64,000 nucleotides of DNA, from assembly GCF_011742145.1 (NCBI RefSeq), contig NZ_JAAQQU010000105.1:124001-188000 (forward strand), given 5' to 3'. Each line of letters opens with the position of its first letter. The first letter of the stretch is position 1. The notes beneath the pieces were generated by a model. The model worked only from the letters and a program-made list of their open reading frames with translations, was not told the origin of the DNA and did not search any database. This document shows, in pieces, positions 57,216 through 64,000 of the stretch. A program made the translations under genes and the position numbers. Source of the stretch: Flavobacterium sp. J49 (GTDB taxonomy: Bacteria; Bacteroidota; Bacteroidia; Flavobacteriales; Flavobacteriaceae).

Positions 57216-57488
57216 TTATTCAGCGGTTACCGGACTTATGGTATTTACCACTTTTGAAATTTTATTAGCGGGGAAACCGCCTTGCTTGGCGTGCTCTAAG
57301 ATTAGTCGCTCATCTGGCGCCAAATAAACACAATAAATCTTATCTCCCGTTACAAAACTTTCTACCCATTGGATATCGGGCCCCATTTTGCTTAAAACAC
57401 TACAGGAAGTTTGTGAAATTCCTTTTAACTGGTCTGCGGTTAAATCTCCGGCACCGGGGATTTCTCTTTCGATAATAAATTTAGGCAT
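57216..57488 (-). CDS. DUF4242-family small protein
   Basis: 90 residues, cytosolic, ferredoxin-like fold. Family traits: MPKFIIEREIPGAG at the start, WVESFVTGDKIYCVYLAPD in the middle (the Glu and the strand are typical) and a Lys-containing helix LEHAKQGGFPANKI. Related proteins (SCO4226 type) bind nickel, but the function here is unknown. Single-gene unit ended by the terminator at 57171-57209. The upstream 232-bp gap contains nested inverted repeats. Confidence 0.85.
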   Translation of the reverse strand: MPKFIIEREIPGAGDLTADQLKGISQTSCSVLSKMGPDIQWVESFVTGDKIYCVYLAPDERLILEHAKQGGFPANKISKVVNTISPVTAE

Positions 57489-57532
57489 AAGATTCTAATT
57501 TAAATAAACTCCTACTCTTATGGCTTTTCGGT

Positions 57533-57575
57533 ATTGCCCCGTTGATTTGAGTGGTTTCTGGACTCCACTGGCAAT
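57533..57575. other. Nested inverted repeats
   Basis: ATTGCC (57533-57538) and GGCAAT (57570-57575) enclose AGTGG (57550-57554) and CCACT (57565-57569). A short structured segment between two divergent genes; no promoter match at its edge. Confidence 0.35.
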
Positions 57576-57686
57576 CTGAGGCAATGGCAATTTACCACTT
57601 TTTTTTCTAATATGTTTATTTAAACACTATTAATCAGCTATTTATAAGATAATCGGTCAAAAAATCGGCTAAGTGAATATGTTTGG

Positions 57687-57694
57687 TATATTTG
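57687..57694 (+). promoter_or_regulatory. TATATTTG -7 element
   Basis: Exact TAnnTTTG match 26 bp before the ATG at 57721; it shows the ATG at 57673 in the longer frame is upstream of transcription. Confidence 0.6.
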
Positions 57695-57720
57695 AGTTAT
57701 CGCAATCGAATCGCTATCTT

Positions 57721-58746
57721 ATGAAGAATCAAAAACTCTTAAAACAACTCGACCTTACTCACGAACAAACGTCGCCTTTGTTTAGGGTCATGTTTACCCA
57801 AAACAGCCATGAGCCCAACAGGAGACACTTTGAAAATAACATTTGTGCGTTTCACATTGGTAACGGCTACATCCTTTCGGTGGCTCACAATTTAAAGACA
57901 GAAGCCAAGATCTTTAAGTCGATTGACGAAACCATTTTTACCAATGACATTTTGCCCAATTTGAATGAGGCTCAAAAACAGTTGTTCCTGAATTGTTTTC
58001 TTTTAGACCAAACCGTCCAAAAAAGATATTGGAACAGCAGTAATCCCAGCGATTATCAGTTTGCTATTGAGGCCTTAAAACAAATCAATTTTGATACACG
58101 TTGGGTCACCTTTTTACAGAAGAAGATTTGTCGGGCACATTTGATTGTCCAATTCAAAGACCGACATTTTTATAATAAACCCGAACTTTCCGCTCATTTT
58201 TCTTCCGCTGACTATTTTGCGGAACCTGCCATTAACAGGCATACTTATTTGGTCGAGGTAGAATTAATAGAAGCTTTTTACAGCGATGATATTGCGTTGT
58301 ATCGGATGGTAAATACGCCAAGTGAAGTCATAGATGCAATGCCTAGTATTGCTATAGATTACACTGTTTTAAGCGATGAGCAAGCCCAGTATTATTGCCT
58401 GCAAAGTTCCCCAACGAGTGAAGTGGGTAAATTGCTCAACAAAGCCCAAATTGAAGGTTTCACGGAGCATTTTGCCATTTTTCCCGAACGTGTTGGCGGA
58501 AATTATATACTCGAAGGTTTGCGGTATCTGATTAAAGGTTATTTCCGATTTGGTTCTTCGGGCGCGCCTTATTTGGTTTATGATGAATTGCAAAATGAGT
58601 TTAAAGTCAATGCCATTCAAAGCGAAGCCTGCCCGATTCAATTGTCTATTGACCACAAACGCGATGGAAATTTCCAATATGTAAATGCATTGGCAACACC
58701 GTTGCACAACATTAAAGAAAGACTTGAATTTTATTTAAACCAATAA
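57721..58746 (+). CDS. Trypsin-fold serine protease-like protein without signal peptide
   Basis: 341 residues from ATG 57721. The trypsin-like triad can be read: His56 in GYILSVAHNL, Asp190 in FYSDDIALYRM and Ser280 in FGSSGAPYLV, with a GxSG-like GSSG. A ~110-residue segment between His and Asp is unusually long and polar. No signal peptide or membrane helix is present, so it would act in the cytosol, which is rare for this fold. No neighbouring partner explains it: the DUF4242 gene is divergent and the M28 peptidase gene convergent. Substrate unknown. Confidence 0.75.
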   Translation: MKNQKLLKQLDLTHEQTSPLFRVMFTQNSHEPNRRHFENNICAFHIGNGYILSVAHNLKTEAKIFKSIDETIFTNDILPNLNEAQKQLFLNCFLLDQTVQKRYWNSSNPSDYQFAIEALKQINFDTRWVTFLQKKICRAHLIVQFKDRHFYNKPELSAHFSSADYFAEPAINRHTYLVEVELIEAFYSDDIALYRMVNTPSEVIDAMPSIAIDYTVLSDEQAQYYCLQSSPTSEVGKLLNKAQIEGFTEHFAIFPERVGGNYILEGLRYLIKGYFRFGSSGAPYLVYDELQNEFKVNAIQSEACPIQLSIDHKRDGNFQYVNALATPLHNIKERLEFYLNQ

Positions 58747-58749
58747 GCT

Positions 58750-60099
58750 TTACTTGCTGGTACTTCGCATTACTGTCGAAGGGAAAACCACTATGCTTTC
58801 TTGTCCGTTTTTGTGCACACTGGCTACGCCAAAGTAATAGTTATCAATTACAATCCCTTTCAGTTCAAAGGCATCAACATTCCCCACAAACCGGCTGTTT
58901 TCCCATTGTGGCGAAGTGGTCAGTCGCCAATAAATTTTATATCCTATAATGGAATCATCCGCTACTTTGTCCCATTTGAGTTTGGTATTAGGTTCTACAA
59001 CGCCACCAATGGTGACATTTTTAGGTTCCGGTGGTGACCAACCCAAACCGGCCAATATAATAGCATTGACAGCCGTGAGTTTTTTGGCATACTCAAAATT
59101 AACGCCTTCGATTACATCGCCATATTGAATTCCGTTTTCCTCTCGGGTATTTTGGTGCTGACGGTTGTAATTCTCATGGGCTTCCATGATGCGAACACCG
59201 GCATAACCCAAATCGTTAAACGGACGGTGATGACCACCACGTCCAAATCGGTCCAAGCGGTACACCATCATCGGATTCATTTCGGGCATATAAGTCGATA
59301 CCGATTTATGGATGTAACGCGCCAATTGACGCGAAATCCCATCCACTTCACCACCATAAAAGCGGCGTTGGTTTCGTTCTTTTTCGGTTTCGGTTACGGG
59401 AGTTGGTTCTGAAAATATGCGAAAGGTTCTGTTGTCAATAACGCCATCAACCCCTTCAATATTGCCTATCATGTCGTTGTTAAGTACACCTATGATTTCC
59501 CAATTGTTCTTTTTGGCATATTCGGCAAAGCCTTTTCCGCCAAATAAACCTTGCTCCTCTCCTGATAGTCCCAAATAAACAATACTATTTTCAAAAGTGT
59601 ATTTAGACAACACTCTGGCCGCTTCAATAGTTCCCGCCATACCCGAGGCATTGTCGTTAGCACCCGGCGCATCATTGGTATAATCCATCGTATCAGAGTT
59701 GCGACTGTCAATATCGCCGGTCATGATGATGAATCGATTGGGATATTTAGTCCCTTTTTGAATAGCCACCACATTAACAACATAAGCTTCTTTAGGAATT
59801 CTGTTGCCGTCTTTAGGCGTGACCAAATCCTTTTGGTAAAAGACATCTAAACAATTTTTACAGTCTTTATCAATCTTATCAAACTCGGCTTTGATCCAAC
59901 GTCGTGCTGCACCAATACCTCTTGTATTGGATATGGTGTCGCTAAAAGTATTTCGGGTACCAAAATTGGCTAAAGTGCGGATGTCGTTCTCTAAACGCTG
60001 CGCTGAAACCGCCTCAATAATATCATACAATCGACTGTCAGTTTGGGCAGTTACAGTCAAAGTTGTTATAACTGTTAAGAATACAAAATACTTTTTCAT
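58750..60099 (-). CDS. Exported M28-family peptidase with FN3-like C-terminus
   Basis: 449 residues from ATG 60099, with a signal peptide (VFLTVITTLTVTAQ). M28 metal-site motifs: TGDIDSRNSD, PGANDNASG (Asp149), GLSGEEQGLFGG (Glu181-Glu182), NNDMIGN (Asp209) and GRGGHHRPF. The first ligand site reads G-D-I-D-S (Asp129) where M28 enzymes usually have His (G-H-Y-D-S). The C-terminal ~85 residues look like a fibronectin type III domain (LKWDKVADDSIIGYKIYWR). Role: extracellular aminopeptidase. Confidence 0.85.
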   Translation of the reverse strand: MKKYFVFLTVITTLTVTAQTDSRLYDIIEAVSAQRLENDIRTLANFGTRNTFSDTISNTRGIGAARRWIKAEFDKIDKDCKNCLDVFYQKDLVTPKDGNRIPKEAYVVNVVAIQKGTKYPNRFIIMTGDIDSRNSDTMDYTNDAPGANDNASGMAGTIEAARVLSKYTFENSIVYLGLSGEEQGLFGGKGFAEYAKKNNWEIIGVLNNDMIGNIEGVDGVIDNRTFRIFSEPTPVTETEKERNQRRFYGGEVDGISRQLARYIHKSVSTYMPEMNPMMVYRLDRFGRGGHHRPFNDLGYAGVRIMEAHENYNRQHQNTREENGIQYGDVIEGVNFEYAKKLTAVNAIILAGLGWSPPEPKNVTIGGVVEPNTKLKWDKVADDSIIGYKIYWRLTTSPQWENSRFVGNVDAFELKGIVIDNYYFGVASVHKNGQESIVVFPSTVMRSTSK

Positions 60100-60232
60100 G
60101 GCTGTTGTTTTGCTAATTTGATTTTCTATCAAGACCTAATTATTTACAGTTCATAAATTTATAAAATAACCACAAGTAATTGATTAGAAAGTCAAGATTA
60201 ATAGGTAAAATCAAAAATAATCGTTAATCTAC

Positions 60233-60278
60233 TTGTGTAACCGAATAGTTACGCATACATTTGTAACCGAATAGTTAC
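60233..60278 (+). promoter_or_regulatory. Promoter with double ArsR-type operator
   Basis: Two identical 16-mers GTAACCGAATAGTTAC (60237-60252 and 60263-60278), each an inverted repeat GTAAC-N6-GTTAC. Between and overlapping them, TACATTTG (60256-60263) is an exact -7 box and TTG (60233-60235) lies 20 bp upstream as -33. The ATG of the ArsR gene is at 60297. A repressor bound here would block the polymerase. Confidence 0.8.
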
Positions 60279-60296
60279 CTATTAAATCCTGTACTT

Positions 60297-60632
60297 ATGA
60301 GAAGAGATGTATTTCAAGCCATTGCCGATCCAACCCGGAGAGCAATTTTAAGTTTGCTCGCAGCACAAACTTTAACACTCAATGCGGTTGCCGAAAATTT
60401 TGACATCAGTCGACCGGCCATTTCCAAACACATCAAAATCCTTAACGAATGTGGCTTAATCGAAATCACCGACAAAGGCCGCGAACGCTATTGCGAAGCC
60501 AAACTAGAAAAACTCAACGAAGTTTCGGTATGGATTGAACAATACAAACAATTCTGGGAAACCAAACTCGATGCTTTAGAAACCTATTTAGACCAACTTC
60601 AAAAAGATAAGAATAATGACAGCCTTAGCTAA
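60297..60632 (+). CDS. ArsR-family transcriptional repressor
   Basis: 111 residues, winged helix. The fold is clear: RDVFQAIADPTRRAILSLLA, then the recognition helix NFDISRPAISKHIKILNECGLI and wing DKGRERYCEAKLEKL. No metal-binding cysteines of the ArsR/SmtB kind are seen, so the signal may be other than a metal. Its stop overlaps the next gene by 17 bp, so the operon is coupled. ArsR repressors beside AHSA1-type proteins are common. It likely represses its own operon through the double operator upstream. Confidence 0.9.
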   Translation: MRRDVFQAIADPTRRAILSLLAAQTLTLNAVAENFDISRPAISKHIKILNECGLIEITDKGRERYCEAKLEKLNEVSVWIEQYKQFWETKLDALETYLDQLQKDKNNDSLS

Positions 60633-61071
60633 CACCGCCGACAGAGAAATTATAGTTTCACGTTTGCTCAATGCTCCCATTGATTTAGTTTGGGAAACTT
60701 GGACCAATCCTGACCATATCAAAAACTGGTGGGGACCCAATGATTTTACCAATACCATCACCAAAATGGACGTAATCCCGGGAGGCCAATGGAAACTAAT
60801 CATGCACGGACCCGACGGCACCGATTATGACAACGAAAGTATCTTTACGGAAGTTGAAAAAAATAAAAAAATTGCTTACCACCACTTCTCCGGTCATGAA
60901 TTCATGGCCACTATTCAATTCGAAGAAAGAGACCATCAAACGTATTTGCATTGGCAAATGTTATTTGAAACCAATGAAGAGTTACTGCGCATCATGGCTC
61001 TTTTTGACATTAATGAAGGCCTAAAACAAAACATAAACAGATTAGAAGTGTATTTAAAACAAACTAAATAA
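60616..61071 (+). CDS. SRPBCC/AHSA1-domain protein 1
   Basis: 151 residues, AHSA1-like START/SRPBCC fold with a large hydrophobic cavity. Hallmarks: REIIVSRLLNAPIDLVWETWTNP near the N-terminus, KNWWGPNDFTN, and MHGPDGTDYDN. It is probably a ligand-binding protein; the ligand is unknown. It overlaps the ArsR gene by 17 bp. The next gene encodes a close paralogue of the same length, so a tandem duplication occurred. Cytosolic, no membrane segment. Confidence 0.88.
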   Translation: MTALANTADREIIVSRLLNAPIDLVWETWTNPDHIKNWWGPNDFTNTITKMDVIPGGQWKLIMHGPDGTDYDNESIFTEVEKNKKIAYHHFSGHEFMATIQFEERDHQTYLHWQMLFETNEELLRIMALFDINEGLKQNINRLEVYLKQTK

Positions 61072-61078
61072 AACTACC

Positions 61079-61534
61079 ATGGAAAATGACACCACCGATA
61101 GAGAAATTAGATTCTCTCGCCTGCTCAACGCACCCATCGAATTAGTTTGGGAAGTTTGGACCAATCCCGAACATATAAAAAACTGGTGGGGACCAAACGG
61201 CTTTACCAACACCATTTCCAAAATGGATGTTCAACCCGAAGGTGAATGGAACCTAATCATGCACGGACCTGATGGCACCGATTACATCAATGAAAGCATT
61301 TTTAAAGAAGTTATCAAACACCATAAAATTGTTTACGAACACATTTCTATCCCCAAATTTACTTCTACCATAACTTTTGAAAGCCTCGGCAACCAAACAC
61401 AATTGGATTGGCTGATGCTCTTTGAAGACAAAGAACAACTCATACAGGTGGTAAAAAAATTCAACGCCGCCGAAGGCTTAAAACAAAACGTAGAAAAGTT
61501 GCAAGCCTATTTAGACAATTATAAAAAAATGTAA
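61079..61534 (+). CDS. SRPBCC/AHSA1-domain protein 2
   Basis: 151 residues, paralogous to the gene before it: REIRFSRLLNAPIELVWEVWTNP, KNWWGPNGFTN and MHGPDGTDYIN align in place. The central cavity-lining residues differ (VYEHISIPKFTSTITF versus AYHHFSGHEFMATIQF), so the ligand may differ. It begins 7 bp behind protein 1 and ends 1 bp before protein 3. The near-identical N-terminal thirds indicate a tandem duplication followed by divergence of the pocket. Confidence 0.88.
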   Translation: MENDTTDREIRFSRLLNAPIELVWEVWTNPEHIKNWWGPNGFTNTISKMDVQPEGEWNLIMHGPDGTDYINESIFKEVIKHHKIVYEHISIPKFTSTITFESLGNQTQLDWLMLFEDKEQLIQVVKKFNAAEGLKQNVEKLQAYLDNYKKM

Positions 61535-61535
61535 T

Positions 61536-61979
61536 ATGGAAAAGACAAACAACAGCCTTAGCTTCAAAAAAACCTACAAGGCATCAGCAGCAACACTCTG
61601 GAAAGTAATCACTGAAAGAGCCCATTTAAAACATTGGTATTTTGATTTTGCCGAAGACTGGCAATTAAATATTGGACAAACATTTGAATGGTCCGCCGGC
61701 GATACCGAAAACAAACAGTGGTTGCATCGAGGCGTAATGCTGGAGATCATTCCCAATCAAAAATTAGTGCACAGCTGGGAATATCCGGGTTATTCGGGAA
61801 CTTCTGTTGTGACTTGGGAATTACACCCTATTGATGCCAACACAACCGAACTGCATTTCAGCCACGTCTTCACTGTTCCGTTTGACGTTACCAAACCGGC
61901 TCTGAAAAGAGAAAACTTTGAAATGGGCTGGACACATATCCTCAACATTTCTTTGGTTGAATACGTTGACAATCTTTAA
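61536..61979 (+). CDS. SRPBCC/AHSA1-domain protein 3
   Basis: 147 residues, the third SRPBCC protein of the operon but clearly more distant: FKKTYKASAATLWKVITERAHLKHWYFDFAEDW is the family start; DTENKQWLHRGVMLEII and WEYPGYSGTSVVTWEL follow. It has the same fold and size. Its stop is followed by a bidirectional terminator. The three proteins together with ArsR suggest a small regulated ligand-handling or stress module. Confidence 0.88.
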   Translation: MEKTNNSLSFKKTYKASAATLWKVITERAHLKHWYFDFAEDWQLNIGQTFEWSAGDTENKQWLHRGVMLEIIPNQKLVHSWEYPGYSGTSVVTWELHPIDANTTELHFSHVFTVPFDVTKPALKRENFEMGWTHILNISLVEYVDNL

Positions 61980-61985
61980 TTTGAA

Positions 61986-62024
61986 ATAAAAAAGTCCGTT
62001 GGAATGGCGTACCAACGGACTTTC
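61986..62024. terminator. Bidirectional terminator
   Basis: AAAGTCCGTTGG (61991-62002) pairs with CCAACGGACTTT (62012-62023). It is A-rich on one side and T-rich on the other, and serves the AHSA1 operon and the trans-sulfuration gene. Confidence 0.85.
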
Positions 62025-62046
62025 AACAATTAAAATTATAAAAAAA

Positions 62047-63297
62047 TTAAAAAACGTTCAGTTCGGTCATGCACTGTTTCATCATTTGATACGTGCGCTC
62101 AATATCATTGTCTAACCCAATGGAGAAACGAATCAAACCATCGGTAAGCCCCATTTCCTTTTGCTCTTCCAAAGGAATTTCACTCGAGGTAGAAGTCCCC
62201 GGTGCGCTAAACAGTGTTTTATAAAAGCCTAAACTCACCGCCAAGTAGCCTAAGTTTCGGTGTTGCATTAATTCCATCAATTCATTGGCTTTGTCTAGAG
62301 AACCAACATCAATGGTCATCATACCACCAAAACCGTATTCCGGATTGATCATACTCGCGTACAATTCGTGACTCGGATGACTCGGCAATCCGGGATAAAC
62401 TACTTTTAACCCGTCTTGTTCAAATTTTTGCGCCAAATACATCGCATTATGACTGTGCTGTTTCATTCGAATATGTAATGTGCGTAAGTTCTTCAAAATA
62501 CTGGAAGCCCTTAAACTGTCCATGGTTGGACCCAAAAGCATACTGGCACCGTCATTCACATTTTTCAAATCATTGATAAAATCCTGCGAAGCACAAACCA
62601 CACCGCCAACGGTATCACTGCTGCCATTGATAAACTTGGTCAAACTGTGAATCACCACATCAGCACCTAATTTCGCCGGCGCAACAGATAAAGGCGAAAA
62701 CGTATTGTCAACGACTAATTTAATATTGTGCTCTTTGGCAATAATCGCTAAAGCTTCTATATCGGCTACTTCTAATAGAGGATTGCTTACCGTCTCACAG
62801 TACAAAACTTTCGTATTCGAAGTAATCGCTGCAACTACCGAATCTAACTTTGTGATATCAACAAATCGGGTTTTGATGTTCCATTTGGGCAACATGTTTT
62901 TCATAAAAGCATACGTTCCGCCATAAATAGTGCGGCTGGAGACAATCTCGTCTCCGGCAGCACACAACTGGAGCAAAACAGGCGTAATCGCACCCATTCC
63001 TGAGGCAGCCACATTGGCACTCTCGGTACCTTCCATGGCCGCCAAAGCTTGCCCTAAATACAAATTCATGGGCGAAGAATGGCGTGAGTATAAATAACAA
63101 CCTTCGGCATTGCCTTCAAAAGTATCAAACATGGTTTTGGCCGAAAGAAAAGTATAAGTCGAGCTGTCGGAAATAGAAGGATTCACGCCTCCAAACTCTC
63201 CGAAATATTGCAAATCCTGGATTTTATCGGCAGGATGAAAATTTGAATTAGTTGTTGGTTGTCGGTTGTCAGTTGTCGGGGTTAAGTAGTTATTCAT
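62047..63297 (-). CDS. PLP-dependent trans-sulfuration enzyme (methionine gamma-lyase-like)
   Basis: 416 residues, Cys/Met-metabolism PLP family. Motifs: LYSRHSSPMNLYLGQALAAMEG (phosphate-binding Tyr-Ser-Arg), VASGMGAI, PLP lysine Lys221 in HSLTKFINGSSD. The residue equal to Cys116 of Pseudomonas methionine gamma-lyase is Gly here (TIYGGTYAF), so the activity could be cystathionine- or methionine-cleaving. The adjacent divergent Lrp gene recalls mdeR-mdeA. The first ~17 residues (MNNYLTPTTDNRQPTTN) derive from heptamer repeats, so the N-terminus is unusual. Confidence 0.85.
   Translation of the reverse strand: MNNYLTPTTDNRQPTTNSNFHPADKIQDLQYFGEFGGVNPSISDSSTYTFLSAKTMFDTFEGNAEGCYLYSRHSSPMNLYLGQALAAMEGTESANVAASGMGAITPVLLQLCAAGDEIVSSRTIYGGTYAFMKNMLPKWNIKTRFVDITKLDSVVAAITSNTKVLYCETVSNPLLEVADIEALAIIAKEHNIKLVVDNTFSPLSVAPAKLGADVVIHSLTKFINGSSDTVGGVVCASQDFINDLKNVNDGASMLLGPTMDSLRASSILKNLRTLHIRMKQHSHNAMYLAQKFEQDGLKVVYPGLPSHPSHELYASMINPEYGFGGMMTIDVGSLDKANELMELMQHRNLGYLAVSLGFYKTLFSAPGTSTSSEIPLEEQKEMGLTDGLIRFSIGLDNDIERTYQMMKQCMTELNVF
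63251..63278. repeat. Heptamer repeat inside the trans-sulfuration gene
   Basis: GTTGTTG, GTTGTCG, GTTGTCA, GTTGTCG in tandem on the plus strand; on the coding strand it encodes the first residues of the protein (TTDNRQPTTN). Confidence 0.8.
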
Positions 63298-63413
63298 AAA
63301 TTGGGATGGATTATATTCACTTACAAAATTGATAAAATACAGTTAAATTATCAATACAAATAATATAATTTAGATTTAAAAACTGTATAATTAAACATTA
63401 ATAGAAAATATTA

Positions 63414-63421
63414 TTAAATTT
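63414..63421 (+). promoter_or_regulatory. TAAATTTG -7 element
   Basis: Exact TAnnTTTG match 61 bp before the ATG of the Lrp-family gene. Confidence 0.6.
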
Positions 63422-63462
63422 GCACTTTCAAAAGAAGAATTTTAGTTTTTAAAACTATTCAG

Positions 63463-63480
63463 AACCAACAACCAACAACT
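63463..63480. repeat. Heptamer repeat in the Lrp-gene leader
   Basis: AACCAAC, AACCAAC, AACT directly before the start codon at 63482. Confidence 0.65.
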
Positions 63481-63481
63481 C

Positions 63482-63934
63482 ATGGACAACATCGACAAAA
63501 AACTCCTCGCCCTACTCCAACAAGACACCAAAAAAACCACCAAAGAGCTGTCGGTAAAACTAAATCTTTCCGTTACTGCCGTATACGAACGCATCAAGAA
63601 ACTCGAACGCGAAGGCATCATTGATCAATATGTAGCCTTACTGAATCGGAATAAAATTGATAAAAGTTTTGTGGTGTTTTGCCATATCAAGTTGATTCAG
63701 CACACCAAAGAATTCTTAACCACCTTTGAACACCAAGTCGTAAAGCTCGACGAAGTTTTAGAGTGTTTTCACGTCAGTGGTGACTACGATTACATTCTCA
63801 AGATTTGTGTCAAAGACATGGAAGCCTACCGCGAATTTATGGTGACCAAACTCACAACGCTTCAACACATCGGCAGTACGCACAGTACTTTTATGATTGG
63901 AGAAGTCAAAAACACTACAGCATTTACCTGGTAA
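63482..63934 (+). CDS. Lrp/AsnC-family transcriptional regulator
   Basis: 150 residues. N-terminal HTH (KELSVKLNLSVTAVYERIKKLEREGII) followed by the RAM/AsnC sensor domain (about 65-150) with the typical VSGDYDYILKICVKDMEAY and ending TAFTW. It is divergent from the trans-sulfuration gene across 184 bp, so it probably controls it, as MdeR does for mdeA. Effector: an amino acid such as methionine or leucine. ATG at 63482 follows the heptamer repeat and is the only sensible start. Confidence 0.92.
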   Translation: MDNIDKKLLALLQQDTKKTTKELSVKLNLSVTAVYERIKKLEREGIIDQYVALLNRNKIDKSFVVFCHIKLIQHTKEFLTTFEHQVVKLDEVLECFHVSGDYDYILKICVKDMEAYREFMVTKLTTLQHIGSTHSTFMIGEVKNTTAFTW

Positions 63935-63937
63935 AAA

Positions 63938-63996
63938 AAGCTATAGCTTTTAAGCAAAGAATTTCGCTTTTTAGTGAAATAAAAACTGTAATTTTG
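63938..63996 (+). promoter_or_regulatory. Palindrome and promoter box for a gene beyond the window
   Basis: AAAGCTATAGCTTT (63938-63951) is a near-perfect palindrome, possibly a weak terminator of the Lrp gene. TAATTTTG (63989-63996) is an exact -7 match, so a gene probably starts just outside the window. Confidence 0.45.
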
Positions 63997-64000
63997 TGAC

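Noticed and set aside
57673..57720. Earlier ATG for the trypsin-fold gene
   Set aside because: An exact promoter box (57687-57694) lies between it and the ATG at 57721.

Overview
The window looks like chromosomal DNA of a Flavobacterium-like member of the Bacteroidota. The reasons are the low GC content, promoters of the TAnnTTTG type, almost no Shine-Dalgarno sequences, many lipoproteins with an LxxC lipobox, two adjacent secreted proteins with C-terminal type IX secretion (T9SS) sorting domains, WG-repeat and YtxJ proteins, and short intergenic tandem repeats placed just before start codons. I saw no rRNA, tRNA, CRISPR array, prophage or intact insertion sequence.

Layout. 1-4448: threonine operon thrA (5' end outside the window), thrB, thrC. 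4457-9715: two unknown envelope proteins, ytxJ and clpB. 9937-12796: a stress-type cluster (46-residue hydrophilic protein, YciF-like ferritin-fold protein, YtxH protein, holin-like membrane protein, unknown protein, YihY/BrkB membrane protein). 12933-22995: mixed envelope genes, including an L,D-transpeptidase, a membrane-anchored LuxR-type regulator, a WG-repeat protein, an NfeD-like/flotillin pair and an SGNH hydrolase.

22990-28396 (minus strand): a compact seven-gene biosynthetic operon with FAD oxidoreductase, methyltransferase, type III polyketide synthase, hotdog dehydratase, ketosynthase, acyl carrier protein and phosphopantetheinyl transferase. It looks like a dedicated fatty-acyl starter module feeding a chalcone-synthase-like enzyme, with tailoring by methylation and oxidation. 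Its product cannot be read from the sequence. This is the best candidate for an undescribed system.

28510-39440 (minus strand): a short-chain-carboxylate region: acetyl-CoA synthetase, a propionyl-CoA-synthetase-like enzyme, a receiver-only response regulator, a sodium/solute-symporter/histidine-kinase fusion (CbrA/CrbS-like), two small membrane proteins, an MHS-type transporter, an outer-membrane porin and an IS1-InsA-like zinc-ribbon/HTH protein that may be a domesticated regulator.

39939-42141: two T9SS-exported proteins. 43081-52254: an aromatic-acid catabolic operon that reads as aryl-CoA ligase, aryl-CoA 5-monooxygenase/OYE fusion, thioesterase, nitrilase, gentisate-type dioxygenase, fumarylacetoacetase-family hydrolase and maleate isomerase. 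This implies salicylate or anthranilate, then gentisate, then maleylpyruvate, then maleate and pyruvate, then fumarate. 52344-63934: small enzymes, a candidate structured RNA with its own promoter and terminator (53298-53438), an MBOAT/SGNH pair, a cytosolic trypsin-fold protein, an M28 peptidase, an ArsR/AHSA1 operon with a visible double operator, and a divergent trans-sulfuration enzyme/Lrp pair.
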